From: Aliidongia dinghuensis
Lineage (GTDB): Bacteria; Pseudomonadota; Alphaproteobacteria; ATCC43930; CGMCC-115725
Reading direction: 5' to 3'
Assembly (NCBI RefSeq): GCF_014643535.1
Contig: NZ_BMJQ01000013.1
Span: forward strand, 124,001 to 188,000
DNA: 64,000 nt
The notes below the pieces were generated by a model. The model was not told the DNA's origin. It saw nothing but the letters and a program-made list of their open reading frames with translations, and searched no databases. Shown here piece by piece: positions 8,779 through 17,679 of the stretch. Within the stretch, counting starts at the first letter, position 1. Each line of letters opens with the position of its first letter. The position numbers and the translations under genes were made by a program.

Positions 8779-8802
8779 GCCGCAGCCCCTTTTGCGGCTT
8801 TT
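8779..8802 (+). other. Hairpin plus T4 in the 5' region of the TPR/OGT gene
   Basis: GCCGCA / TGCGGC stem with an 8-nt loop, followed by TTTT on the plus strand. No plus-strand gene ends nearby, so a terminator role is doubtful. On the minus strand it would sit in or before the TPR/OGT leader. Confidence 0.25.
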
Positions 8803-8925
8803 CAGCTAGTTAATAGAAAAATAACAAGGCACCCTGTGCAGCTCGGCAATTTTTGCCGGTCGGTTCCTGCCGCAGACCGTCGTCCCTAGGCACTATGGCC
8901 GCGGCGGGCAGGTGCTGCCCTTCCC

Positions 8926-8954
8926 CTTTCGTCATGTCCGGGCATGACGGAAAG
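8926..8954 (-). terminator. Hairpin downstream of glmS
   Basis: CGTCATG / CATGACG with a 6-nt loop, extendable outward through CTTTC / GAAAG with one bulged base. It begins about 20 nt past the glmS stop. There is no U-tract on the minus strand, so this may be a Rho-type or stabilising 3' structure. Confidence 0.4.
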
Positions 8955-8972
8955 AAATGGGCTGCCGGCGAA

Positions 8973-10802
8973 CTATTCGACCGTGACGCTCTTCGCGAGA
9001 TTGCGCGGCTGGTCCACGTCCGTGCCCTTGTGGACGGCGGTGTGGTAGGCGAGCAGCTGCAGCGGGATCGAATAGAGGATCGGCGCCACGAACGGATCGC
9101 AGTCCGGCAGGCGGATGGTGGCCAGCGTCTTGCCTGGGAATGCGGCGATGCCGGCCGCATCCGACATCATGATCACCTTGCCGCCGCGCGCCAGCACCTC
9201 CTGGACGTTGGACGCGGTCTTCTCGAACAGCTCGTCGTGCGGCGCTACGACGATGACGGGCATCTGATCGTCGATAAGCGCGATCGGCCCGTGCTTCATC
9301 TCGCCGGCAGCGTAGCCCTCGGCATGGATGTAGCTCAGCTCCTTGAGCTTCAAGGCCCCTTCGAGCGCCAGCGGATAGGAGGTGCCACGACCGAGGTAGA
9401 GCACGTCGCGCGCGTCGATCAACGACTTGCCGAGCGCCTCGATCGCCTCCTCGTCGGCCAGCACCTCGGCGATGCGCGACGGCACTTCGGCGAGCGCCGT
9501 CGCAAGCTCGGCCTCGCGCTGGGTGTCGATCTTGCCGCGTGCCCGCGCGACCGCGATCGCGAAGCAGGCGAGCACAGCCAGCTGCGCCGTGAAGGCCTTG
9601 GTCGAAGCGACGCCGATCTCGGGACCGCACAGGGTCTGCAGCATGACGTCGGCCTCGCGCGCCATGGAGCTTTCCGGCTGGTTGACCAGGACGGCGACAT
9701 GCTGCTTCTGGCTCTTGGCGTAGCGGAGCGCTGCAAGCGTGTCGGCCGTCTCGCCCGACTGCGAGATGAAGAGCGCCAGGCCGCCCTCCGGCAATTCGGC
9801 GGCGCGGTAGCGGAACTCGCTCGCGATATCGACCTCGACCGAGATGCGGGCCAGCTTCTCGAACCAGTATTTGGCCACCAGCGCCGAATGGAACGAGGTG
9901 CCGCAGGCGACGATGGTGACGCGCGAGACCTCGGCCAGGTCGAACGGCAGGTCTTGCAGCGCCACGGTGCGGGTCGCCGGGTTGACGAAGGTCGAGAGCG
10001 TATCGCCGATGACCGCCGGCTGCTCGTAGATCTCCTTGTGCATGAAGTGGCGATGGTTGCCCTTGCCGATCATGGCGCCCGACAGCGCCGTCTGCTTGAT
10101 CGGCCGTTCGACCGGCCGGTTGTCGGCATCGAACAGCTGGGCACCGGTCGGCGACAGCACCGCCCAGTCGCCCTCTTCCAGATAGGTGATGCGCTGGGTC
10201 AGCATCGCGAGCGCGAGCGCGTCCGAGCCCATATACATCTCGCCTTTGCCGTTGCCGTAGCCGATCGCCGCCGGCGCGCCGCGCCGGGCGCAGATCAGGA
10301 GCTCGGGATAGCCCGCGAACAGGATCGTCATCGCGAAGATGCCGTGCAGGCGCGGCAGCGTCTTTGCCACCGCCTCCGTCGGGCTGGCGCCGGCTTCGAG
10401 ATAGCTGGTCAGGAGGACCGCAACCGCCTCGGTATCGGTGTCGCTGGTGAATTCGCGGCCCTGGGCGAGCATCTCCGCCTTGATCTCGGCAAAATTCTCG
10501 ATGATGCCGTTATGGACGATGGCGACGCGGTCGGTCGCGATCGGGTGCGCATTGCGCTCGATCGGCGCGCCGTGGGTCGCCCACCGGATATGGCCGATGC
10601 CGGTCGTGCCCTCGATCGGGTTCTGGGTCACGCGATCGTAGAGATTCTGGAGCTTGCCCTCGGCCCGGCGCCGCTCGATCCGCCCGTCGACGAGCGTCGC
10701 GATGCCAGCCGAATCGTAGCCCCGGTACTCGAGCCGGCGCAGGCCTTCCATGAGAAGGGGCGCCACCTCTGCCTTGCCGATGATGCCGATGATGCCGCAC
10801 AT
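8973..10802 (-). CDS. glmS: Glutamine--fructose-6-phosphate aminotransferase (isomerizing)
   Basis: Makes glucosamine-6-phosphate from fructose-6-phosphate and glutamine, the first step of UDP-GlcNAc synthesis for peptidoglycan and LPS. The 609-residue length is standard. The N-terminal class II glutaminase domain begins MCGIIGIIG, so Cys2 becomes the nucleophile after Met removal. Two SIS sugar-isomerase domains follow (about 285-425 and 455-600), with CGTSFHSALVAKYW, FISQSGETADTLAALR and the C-terminal LAKSVTVE. It lies 71 nt downstream of glmU on the same strand, so the two amino-sugar genes are probably co-transcribed. AAGGA precedes the start. Confidence 0.97.
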   Translation of the reverse strand: MCGIIGIIGKAEVAPLLMEGLRRLEYRGYDSAGIATLVDGRIERRRAEGKLQNLYDRVTQNPIEGTTGIGHIRWATHGAPIERNAHPIATDRVAIVHNGIIENFAEIKAEMLAQGREFTSDTDTEAVAVLLTSYLEAGASPTEAVAKTLPRLHGIFAMTILFAGYPELLICARRGAPAAIGYGNGKGEMYMGSDALALAMLTQRITYLEEGDWAVLSPTGAQLFDADNRPVERPIKQTALSGAMIGKGNHRHFMHKEIYEQPAVIGDTLSTFVNPATRTVALQDLPFDLAEVSRVTIVACGTSFHSALVAKYWFEKLARISVEVDIASEFRYRAAELPEGGLALFISQSGETADTLAALRYAKSQKQHVAVLVNQPESSMAREADVMLQTLCGPEIGVASTKAFTAQLAVLACFAIAVARARGKIDTQREAELATALAEVPSRIAEVLADEEAIEALGKSLIDARDVLYLGRGTSYPLALEGALKLKELSYIHAEGYAAGEMKHGPIALIDDQMPVIVVAPHDELFEKTASNVQEVLARGGKVIMMSDAAGIAAFPGKTLATIRLPDCDPFVAPILYSIPLQLLAYHTAVHKGTDVDQPRNLAKSVTVE

Positions 10803-10873
10803 GAGAATGATCCTTTTCGAAAAATGCTCCGTCCGCCGCCCCGAGCGCTAAGGACGGCCTACCAATTCACGCG

Positions 10874-12232
10874 TTACTTCTTGTGCTTGGCGCGCTGGAG
10901 CGCGCGGAACTCCGCGGCACGGCCCGGCTTGTCGACCTGGCGCGCGCGGCCGATGGCGATCGCGTCCGCCTCGACATCGTGCGTGACCACGCTGCCGGCC
11001 GCGGTCATGGCGCCGTCGCCGATCTTGATCGGCGCCACGAGCGAGCTGTTGGAGCCGATGAAGGCGCGCGCGCCGATCTCGGTGCGGTACTTGCCGAACC
11101 CGTCGTAGTTCACGGTGATCGTGCCGGCGCCGATGTTGCTCCCGCCGCCGATCGTGGCGTCGCCCAGATACGTGAGGTGGTTGGCCTTCGCCCCCGGGCC
11201 CATCTCGGCGTTCTTGAGCTCGACGAAATTGCCGATATGGACGTCATCCGCCAGCACGGTGCCGGGCCGGAGGCGCGCGAACGGGCCGATGATGGCGCCG
11301 GCACCGATCCGGGCGCCCTCGATATGGCAGAACGGCTTGATCTGCACCCGGTCGCCGACCGTGACGCCGGGGCCGAACACGACCTGCGGGCCGATCACCA
11401 CATCGCGGCCCAGAACCGTGTCGGCCGCCAGGAACACGCTCGCCGGATCGACGAGCGTCGCGCCGTTGGCCATTGCGGCCGCGCGCAGGCGCTGCTGCAG
11501 GATCGCCTCGGCCGCCGCCAGGTCGGCGCGGGAATTGACGCCGACCAGCTCGTCGGCCGGCGCCTCGACGACGCGCGCGCGCCGCCCGTCGCCGCGCGCG
11601 ATGCCGACGATGTCGGTCAGATAGAATTCGCCCTTGCTGTTGTCGTCGCGCACCCGGTCGACGAGGCCGAACAGCGCCGCGCCATCAATCACCATCACGC
11701 CCGAATTGCAGAGATCGAGCGCCAGGATCCCGGGCGAGGCCTCCACGGCCTCGACGATCGCGTCGAGATCGCCCGAGCCGTCGAGCACCAGGCGGCCGTA
11801 GGCGTTGGGCGGCGCCACGCGCATGCCGAGCACGACGACCGCGGCGCCGGTCCGCTCCCGCTCCTCAACCATGCGGGCGAGCGTCTCGACCGTGATGAGC
11901 GGCGTGTCGCCATAGACGACGAGTACCGCGTCAAACGGCGCTTCGCCGAGTGCCGCACGGGCGCAGCCGACCGCATGGCCGGTGCCGCGCTGTTCCAGCT
12001 GATGGGCGATCGCATGAGGGACGGCCGCAGCCTCGACGCTCGGCATGTCGGGGCCGGCAACCACGACCATCCGGTCCGGGTCGAGCCCGGCACAGGTGTC
12101 GAGCACATGGCGCAGCATCGGTCGCCCGGCGATCTCGTGCATCACCTTGGGCAGGGCCGATTTCATCCGCGTCCCCTTGCCCGCCGCGAGCACGACCACC
12201 GCCAGCCGGTTCCGAGACATCCCACCCTCCAT
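10874..12232 (-). CDS. glmU: Bifunctional GlcN-1-P acetyltransferase / GlcNAc-1-P uridyltransferase
   Basis: Catalyses the last two steps to UDP-GlcNAc. The N-terminal nucleotidyltransferase domain shows LAAGKGTRMKS near the start and VVYGDTPLI. The C-terminal half is a left-handed beta-helix of hexapeptide repeats (IGPFARLRPGTVL, HIGNFVELKN, NHLTYLGDA, IGAGTITVNYDG, IGSNSSLVAPIKIGDGA), the acetyltransferase. About 452 residues, normal for GlmU. A second ATG four codons in (12220), preceded by GGAGGG, is an equally plausible start. It is divergent from gph across 114 nt and leads the glmU-glmS unit. Confidence 0.96.
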   Translation of the reverse strand: MEGGMSRNRLAVVVLAAGKGTRMKSALPKVMHEIAGRPMLRHVLDTCAGLDPDRMVVVAGPDMPSVEAAAVPHAIAHQLEQRGTGHAVGCARAALGEAPFDAVLVVYGDTPLITVETLARMVEERERTGAAVVVLGMRVAPPNAYGRLVLDGSGDLDAIVEAVEASPGILALDLCNSGVMVIDGAALFGLVDRVRDDNSKGEFYLTDIVGIARGDGRRARVVEAPADELVGVNSRADLAAAEAILQQRLRAAAMANGATLVDPASVFLAADTVLGRDVVIGPQVVFGPGVTVGDRVQIKPFCHIEGARIGAGAIIGPFARLRPGTVLADDVHIGNFVELKNAEMGPGAKANHLTYLGDATIGGGSNIGAGTITVNYDGFGKYRTEIGARAFIGSNSSLVAPIKIGDGAMTAAGSVVTHDVEADAIAIGRARQVDKPGRAAEFRALQRAKHKK

Positions 12233-12346
12233 GAGCCCTCCTAAAAATAGACCGCGACTGAAACCCGCCGGTCAGGTCACAATGTGTGCGGCGCAGAATG
12301 TGTCACGCACTCCTTACCGTTTACGAAACAACTTTTGTGAATCGAC

Positions 12347-13000
12347 ATGACGGCGAAGCAATTGATCCTGTTCGACCTCGACGGCACGCTCATCGACAGC
12401 GCCGGAGACCTGCACGACGCGGTCAATCGGATGCTGGCAGCACTCGATCGCGCGCCGCTGACGCTCACGCAAGTGATCGGCATGATCGGGAACGGCGTGC
12501 CGACGCTGGTCAAGCGCGCGCTGGCCGCGAGCCCGGGCGCCCCCGTCGAGCACGAGACGGCGATGATCCATTTCAACCGGGCCTATGATGCGGAGCCGAC
12601 ACGGCTGACGACGGTCTTTCCCGGCGTGGCGACGACGCTCGAGCTGCTCGCGGCGACCGGCCGGCAGCTTGCCGTCTGCACCAACAAGCACGAATCCTCG
12701 GCGCGCCATATTCTGGGCAAGCTCGGGCTCGCCCAGTATTTCCGCCACCTGATCGCCGGTGACAGCCTGCCGTTCCGCAAGCCGGATCCACGCGTCATCA
12801 CGGAAACGCTGTCGCGCCTCAAGCTCACGACCGGGGATGCGGTGATGGTCGGCGACAGCGAGGTCGATGCCGCCACGGCCGCAGCCGCGGGCGTCGATTT
12901 CATCCTGATGACCTACGGCTATCACCATGGCCCGGTCGAGGCGATCGCGGCCGACCACCGGCTCGACCGATTCGCCGATCTCGCTCCTCTATTCGTATAA
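12347..13000 (+). CDS. gph: Phosphoglycolate phosphatase, HAD family
   Basis: Hydrolyses 2-phosphoglycolate, a DNA-repair and oxygenation by-product. The 217-residue HAD hydrolase shows motif I FDLDGTLIDS (nucleophile and acid/base Asp within about 9-14), motif II VCTNK, motif III lysine in FRKPDP and motif IV MVGDSEVDAATA. The cap region between motifs I and II fits the Gph subgroup. It is divergent from glmU and convergent with the Hpt gene, with 35 nt between stops. Other phosphosugar phosphatases of the same subfamily cannot be fully excluded. Confidence 0.85.
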   Translation: MTAKQLILFDLDGTLIDSAGDLHDAVNRMLAALDRAPLTLTQVIGMIGNGVPTLVKRALAASPGAPVEHETAMIHFNRAYDAEPTRLTTVFPGVATTLELLAATGRQLAVCTNKHESSARHILGKLGLAQYFRHLIAGDSLPFRKPDPRVITETLSRLKLTTGDAVMVGDSEVDAATAAAAGVDFILMTYGYHHGPVEAIAADHRLDRFADLAPLFV

Positions 13001-13035
13001 TCCCCTGCCGCGCGATCCGTCTCGCCCCGCCTTCG

Positions 13036-13638
13036 TCAAAGCGGCGGCAGGCTGATCGACAGCACGATCGCCAATTCGCGGAGCACACGCCGCGCCTCGG
13101 CGAACGCCAGACGATCGATGGCACCGGCCAGCACGCTGCTGTCGACGCCCTTCTCGTCGAGCGCCGTCCGCACCCCCATGAGCTCCCGTCGGGCGGCAAG
13201 GGAATTCCGGGCGAGCAGCGCGTCGAGCGCGGTCATCAGCAGCTTGAGGTCGACCGCGGCCGGCGCCGGTGTCGGTGCTGCGACGGGCACCGGTTCGGCC
13301 GGCGTCAGGCCGGACAGCACCTCCGCCATGGCATAGTCGAGTTCAGCGAGCAGCGGCTCCATGCCCGTCGTCTCGCCCGAACGGAGGCCCATCTCGACGT
13401 CGGTGACGACCCGCGCGAGCCGCATCGCGGAAAGATTGCCGGCAACCCCCTTGAGCGTATGGGCCCGGCGCGTCGCCTCCTCAAGCGCGCCCTCGCCCAG
13501 CGCGCGGCGGATCGCCGTCACGGCATCGGCCTGGGTCCGGCCGAATTCCGCCAGCAGGCGAGACAGAAGCGGGCGATTGCCCCCCAACCGCGCGAGAGCC
13601 GATGGGACATCGATGCCGGGCTGTTCATCCATGAGCAT
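13036..13638 (-). CDS. Hpt-domain phosphotransfer protein
   Basis: About 200 residues. The N-terminal half is a histidine phosphotransfer domain with the RRAHTLKGVAGNLSA motif, whose histidine (about residue 60) would carry the phosphoryl group between response regulators. A Pro/Ala-rich linker (about 115-135) leads to a second helical region without a recognisable histidine motif. The start is uncertain: ATGs at 13638 and 13632 and a TTG at 13656 are all possible and none has a strong ribosome binding site. Such domains often form the C-terminus of hybrid kinases, but no kinase frame continues upstream, so it looks like a stand-alone module. Confidence 0.75.
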   Translation of the reverse strand: MLMDEQPGIDVPSALARLGGNRPLLSRLLAEFGRTQADAVTAIRRALGEGALEEATRRAHTLKGVAGNLSAMRLARVVTDVEMGLRSGETTGMEPLLAELDYAMAEVLSGLTPAEPVPVAAPTPAPAAVDLKLLMTALDALLARNSLAARRELMGVRTALDEKGVDSSVLAGAIDRLAFAEARRVLRELAIVLSISLPPL

Positions 13639-13856
13639 GATCTCGGTCGCTGCCAATCCTCGAAACGCCGGCCTCCGGACAATGCCGTCGAGCCGGCGGC
13701 CCCCCTTGAGATCGCATCGAATATCACGGCCGAACCAAGGCCGTCGACGCTCGCGACCCCGCTTGCGGGCATCGCTCGACCCCGGTGCGGCATTTGTTCT
13801 TGCTGAGGAAGGCCTGTGCAGGATCTAGGCCAGCGAGGAACCAGGTCAGGCAGGAC

Positions 13857-16742
13857 CTAAGCCAGGGCGCGCTCCAGCACGCGGGCAACATGCAGCGCCG
13901 GCCGGGCTGCCCCGTCGGCGATCTGGTGCCGGCAGCTGGTGCCGTCGGCAACGATCAGCGCCTCGGGCGGTGCCGCCCGCACAGCCGGCAGCACCGACAA
14001 TTCGCCGATGCGCATGGCGACGTCGAAATGCTCCACCTCGTAGCCGAAGGCGCCGGCCATGCCGCAGCAGGTCGCCTCAATCGTCTTGACCGTGAGGCCT
14101 GGCACCAGCCCCAGCACCGTCGCGACGTCCGGCACGAGGCCGAACGCCTTTTGATGGCAATGGCCGTGCAGGTAGGCTTCGCCGACGCCGATCGGCCGCA
14201 GGGCCAGGTTGAGCCGGCCCGTGCGCTGCTCGGCGGCGAGGAACTCCTCGAACAGCATTGCACTCCGGGCGAGCCCCGTCGCCTCTTCCTTGCCCAGCAT
14301 GCCGGCATACTCGTCGCGGAGCGTCAGCAGGCACGAGGGCTCGAGCCCGACGATCTTCGCGCCCCGCGCGAGGAACGGTGCCAGCGCCGCGATCAGGCGG
14401 CGCGCCTCGACCCGGGCTTCGTCGATCAGGCCGGCGGCAAGGAACGTGCGGCCACAGCACAGCGGCCGTCCGTTGCGCGGCGGCTCGACCACCCGATATC
14501 CCGCGGCCAGCAGCACGCGACGGGCGGCCCTGAGGTTCTCCGGCTCGAAGCTGCCGTTAAACGTGTCGGCGAGCAGGACAACTTCCGCCCCCTCGCCCTC
14601 AGCCGCCATCGGCCGCCACGCATCGGCGCGCCAGGCCGGCAGCGAGCGGCGGCGCGACAGGCCGAGGGCGCGCTCACCCAGCGCCGCCAATGCCGGAACG
14701 CGGTTTCGCAGATTCAGAATTGCCGCAAAATGCCTTGCGAGATGCGCGTAGCGCGGCAGGTACGCGACGAGCCGCTGCCGCACCGTAAGCCCATGTCGCC
14801 GCTGCCAATGGTGCAGGAACTCGAGCTTCATGCGCGCCATGTCGACACCCGTCGGACATTCGCGCTTGCAGCCCTTGCAACCGACGCACAGATCCATCGT
14901 CGCCTTCATGGCGTCCGAGGTGAGCGCATTCGGGCCGAGCTGGCCCGAGAGCGCCAGGCGCAAGCTGTTCGCCCGGCCGCGCGTCACGTCCTGCTCGTCC
15001 TCGGTCGCCCGGAAGCTCGGGCACATGACACCCGGGTCGGATTTGCGGCAGGTGCCGTTGTTGTTGCACATCTCGACGGCATTGAGGAACCCGCCCCACT
15101 CCGACCAGTCGAGCGCGGTCTCGAGCGGCAGCGCCTGATAGTCCGGCCGATAGCGCATCAGGCTGCGGTCGTCCATGCGCTGGGGTCGGACGATCTTGCC
15201 AGGATTGAAGAGGCCGTCCGGATCGAACGTGTCCTTGACCCGCTCGAACGCGCGCACGATGCGCGGCCCGAACATCGCCTCGTGGAACTCCGAGCGGACG
15301 AGCCCGTCGCCGTGCTCGCCGGAATGGGCACCCTTGTACTCGCGCACGATGGCGAAGGCTTCCTCGGCGATCCGGCGCATCTTCGCGACATCCTCGCCGT
15401 CCTTCATGTTGAGCACGGGGCGGACATGCAGGCAGCCGACCGAGGCATGGGCGTACCAGGTGCCCTCGACCCCGTTGCGGCCGAAGAGATCGGTCAGGCG
15501 CTGGGTATAGTCGGCGAGATCGTCGAGCGGCACCGCGCAATCCTCGATGAACGAGACCGGTTTGCCGTCGCCCTTCATCGACATCATGATGTTGAGCCCG
15601 GCCGAGCGCACCTCGGCGAGCTTCGCCTGAAACGCCGGGTCGACCGCCGGCACAATCGCGTCGGGATATCCCAGATCGCCCATCATTTGGTCGAGCTCGG
15701 CCATCTTGCCGAGCAATGCCGCGTGATCCTCGCCCGAGAACTCGACCAGCAGGAGTGCCTCGGGCTCGCCCTTGACCGCCCGCTCGATGGTCGGCGCGAA
15801 GGCCGGGATCTTGCGCGCGAGATCGATCATGGTGCGGTCGACCAGCTCGACCGCCGAGGGGCCTAGCGTCACGATGTACCGGGTCGACGCCATGGCGTCG
15901 TAGAAATGGGCGAAATGGCAGATCGCCTGAACCCGATGCTTCGGCAGCCGGTGCATGCGCAGCTGGATCTTGGTGAAGAAGCCCAGCGTGCCTTCGGATC
16001 CCACCAGCAGCTTCGCCAGGTTGCGCGGGCGCTCACCCAGCGTCTCGATGTTGTAGCCGCCGACCTTGCGCAGCACCTTCGGGATGCGCGCCGCGATCTC
16101 GTCGGCCTCCTCGACATAGAGATCGTCCATGCTGCGCACGAGATCGGCGTAGCGATCGGTGGCGCCCGGCAGATTGCCGCCGGTCTCGGCGAAGCGCGCC
16201 TGGGCGCCATCGGCCAGGATCGCGTCCACGGCCAGCACGTTGTGCACCATGATACCGTACTGGATCGAACGGGCGCCGCAGGAATTGTTGCCGGTCATGC
16301 CGCCGATCGTCGCCCGGTTGGCCGGCGACACGTCGATCGGAAAGCTGAAGCCGCTGGGCTTCAGGATCTTGTTCAGGCGATCCAGCACGATGCCCGGCTC
16401 GACCGTGACGGTCTCGCTCGCGACGTCGGTCTCGAGCACCCGGTTCAGGTGGCGGCTGGTGTCGAGCACCAGCGCGCGGCCCACCGTCTGGCCGCATTGC
16501 GAGGTGCCGGCGCCGCGCGGCAGCACCGGCACGCCCTCCTCGCGCGCGATCTCGATCGCGGTCGCCACGTCGGCCGCCGTCCGCGGGATGACGACGCCGA
16601 TCGGCTCGATCTGATAGATGGAGGCGTCGGTCGAGTAGCGCCCGCGCGTGAAGGGATCGAACCGGACCTCGCCTTCGACGGCGGCGGCCAAGCGCCGCGC
16701 GAGCCTCGGATCGCCCGGCCGCACCTGCTCCATCCGCCTCAT
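13857..16742 (-). CDS. FAD-linked oxidoreductase with C-terminal Fe-S/CCG domains (YdiJ / D-2-hydroxyacid dehydrogenase type)
   Basis: Large flavo-iron-sulfur dehydrogenase of about 961 residues. The N-terminal part is a PCMH-type FAD-binding domain (IGVVIPRTAADV, LPRGAGTSQCGQTVG, GNNSCGARSIQYG) followed by an FAD-oxidase C-terminal domain (HASVGCLHVRPVLN, HSGEHGDG). Then come a cysteine-bearing MCNNNGTCRKSDPG segment, a 4Fe-4S motif CVGCKGCKRECPTG and CCG-type cysteine clusters (LCCGRTF, CCGMAGAFGYE) as in GlpC/HdrD proteins. Likely oxidises D-2-hydroxyglutarate, D-lactate or a related 2-hydroxyacid. The start at 16742 follows GGAG by 7 nt. Two identical TTGCATGCAA palindromes upstream suggest a dedicated repressor. 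Confidence 0.9.
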   Translation of the reverse strand: MRRMEQVRPGDPRLARRLAAAVEGEVRFDPFTRGRYSTDASIYQIEPIGVVIPRTAADVATAIEIAREEGVPVLPRGAGTSQCGQTVGRALVLDTSRHLNRVLETDVASETVTVEPGIVLDRLNKILKPSGFSFPIDVSPANRATIGGMTGNNSCGARSIQYGIMVHNVLAVDAILADGAQARFAETGGNLPGATDRYADLVRSMDDLYVEEADEIAARIPKVLRKVGGYNIETLGERPRNLAKLLVGSEGTLGFFTKIQLRMHRLPKHRVQAICHFAHFYDAMASTRYIVTLGPSAVELVDRTMIDLARKIPAFAPTIERAVKGEPEALLLVEFSGEDHAALLGKMAELDQMMGDLGYPDAIVPAVDPAFQAKLAEVRSAGLNIMMSMKGDGKPVSFIEDCAVPLDDLADYTQRLTDLFGRNGVEGTWYAHASVGCLHVRPVLNMKDGEDVAKMRRIAEEAFAIVREYKGAHSGEHGDGLVRSEFHEAMFGPRIVRAFERVKDTFDPDGLFNPGKIVRPQRMDDRSLMRYRPDYQALPLETALDWSEWGGFLNAVEMCNNNGTCRKSDPGVMCPSFRATEDEQDVTRGRANSLRLALSGQLGPNALTSDAMKATMDLCVGCKGCKRECPTGVDMARMKLEFLHHWQRRHGLTVRQRLVAYLPRYAHLARHFAAILNLRNRVPALAALGERALGLSRRRSLPAWRADAWRPMAAEGEGAEVVLLADTFNGSFEPENLRAARRVLLAAGYRVVEPPRNGRPLCCGRTFLAAGLIDEARVEARRLIAALAPFLARGAKIVGLEPSCLLTLRDEYAGMLGKEEATGLARSAMLFEEFLAAEQRTGRLNLALRPIGVGEAYLHGHCHQKAFGLVPDVATVLGLVPGLTVKTIEATCCGMAGAFGYEVEHFDVAMRIGELSVLPAVRAAPPEALIVADGTSCRHQIADGAARPALHVARVLERALA

Positions 16743-16756
16743 CCCACAGCTCCATT

Positions 16757-16766
16757 TTGCATGCAA
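16757..16766. promoter_or_regulatory. TTGCATGCAA palindrome, copy 1
   Basis: Perfect 10-bp palindrome 15 nt upstream of the FAD dehydrogenase start codon. It recurs exactly at 16821-16830. The symmetry and placement resemble operators of GntR-type regulators; the regulator gene is not visible in the window. Confidence 0.5.
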
Positions 16767-16820
16767 TCTGGAAGAGCGGCACGCTAGCACCGATTTTCAG
16801 CGAAGAATAGCACGTGGGAA

Positions 16821-16830
16821 TTGCATGCAA
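16821..16830. promoter_or_regulatory. TTGCATGCAA palindrome, copy 2
   Basis: Second exact copy, 64 bp centre-to-centre from the first, in the same divergent intergenic region between the FAD dehydrogenase and the SEL1-repeat gene (start 16923). Paired operators of this spacing are compatible with cooperative repression. Confidence 0.5.
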
Positions 16831-16922
16831 GATGTCGGCAGGCCTCTCTCGGTCGGCCGCTGCGTGCCCTTCTCCATTGTGGCATCATACCGCCAATTGC
16901 GGGTCGCGGAGGGGAAAGCGAG

Positions 16923-17480
16923 ATGCGTGCGCACCGAGAATGGTCCCGCTCGTGCCGGGGCGCCGGGCTCATTCTGGCGCTCGCCACGAGCGCGTGCGCG
17001 GCCCCGCCCGGCCCCAGCCCCACCGAAGCGCGCAGCGGCCGGTTCGACGTGGCACTGGCGCACATGTATCTGGATGGCAGCGGCGTGCCGCGGGACGACA
17101 CCAAGGCCGCCTATCTGCTGTCGAACGCGTCCGCGCTCGGCAATGTCGACGCCACGGAGATGCTGGGCCAGCTCTACGCCGACGGGCGCGGCGTGCACCG
17201 CGACGACGATCTCGCGACCAGCCTGTTCCGCGCTGCCGTCGATGGCGGCAATGTCGCAGCCCTGACCGACCTCGGCCGGATGCTGGAAACCGGTCGCGGC
17301 AACGGTCGGGACCCGAATGCGGCGCTCCGCTACTACGAGCGCGGCATGGCCGCCGGCGACCAAAATGCGCGCGACAATTACAAAAGATTGAAAAAGTCGC
17401 TCGACGCTGCGCCGACGCCGTCGGCAGCGCCGCCATCCAATCCGCAGATCACCGCCAAAGCGCTCACGCCGCCGACGTGA
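16923..17480 (+). CDS. SEL1-like repeat exported protein
   Basis: About 185 residues. An N-terminal signal-like stretch (CRGAGLILALATSACAAPP) is followed by about three SEL1 repeats (G.....A..Y...A....G...A...L...Y..G.GV..D). SEL1 proteins act as protein-interaction scaffolds, often in the periplasm. The cysteine in ATSAC might be a lipidation site, but the preceding residues are a poor lipobox. I choose the ATG at 16923 because GGAGGG lies 9 nt before it; in-frame ATGs upstream would add non-family sequence. Function unknown; it shares a divergent promoter with the FAD dehydrogenase. Confidence 0.78.
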   Translation: MRAHREWSRSCRGAGLILALATSACAAPPGPSPTEARSGRFDVALAHMYLDGSGVPRDDTKAAYLLSNASALGNVDATEMLGQLYADGRGVHRDDDLATSLFRAAVDGGNVAALTDLGRMLETGRGNGRDPNAALRYYERGMAAGDQNARDNYKRLKKSLDAAPTPSAAPPSNPQITAKALTPPT

Positions 17481-17614
17481 TCCTGGGTTGCGCCCAAGGA
17501 ATCTGCAGCGGCAATCACTTTTTCGCTGTTACAAAGCCACACACTCGGATACAATCTGTTACATGGTTCGAGGGGATCGGACCGGGGGCGCCACGCACTT
17601 TCAGATCTTTTTCG

Positions 17615-17639
17615 ACGGCCGGGCCTATGACCCGGCCGT
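17615..17639. terminator. Hairpin between convergent genes
   Basis: Perfect 9-bp stem ACGGCCGGG / CCCGGCCGT with a 7-nt loop, located between the SEL1 stop (17480) and the minus-strand gene ending at 17680. T-rich DNA lies on both sides (TTTTT before, TTGCTATTT after on the plus strand), so it may terminate the SEL1 transcript. Confidence 0.45.
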
Positions 17640-17679
17640 TGCTATTTGGGCCCCGGCCACCCGGTTCGAGGCCGCCCGG

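Noticed and set aside
8779..8802. Plus-strand intrinsic terminator
   Set aside because: The hairpin and T4 are present but no plus-strand gene ends upstream, so there is no transcript for it to terminate. Kept only as an unexplained structure.
8853..11108. 751-codon plus-strand frame opposite glmS
   Set aside because: Antisense shadow of glmS with Arg/Asp/His-rich, non-protein-like composition.
13785..15866. 693-codon plus-strand frame opposite the FAD dehydrogenase
   Set aside because: Antisense shadow; the minus-strand product has complete FAD and Fe-S motifs.
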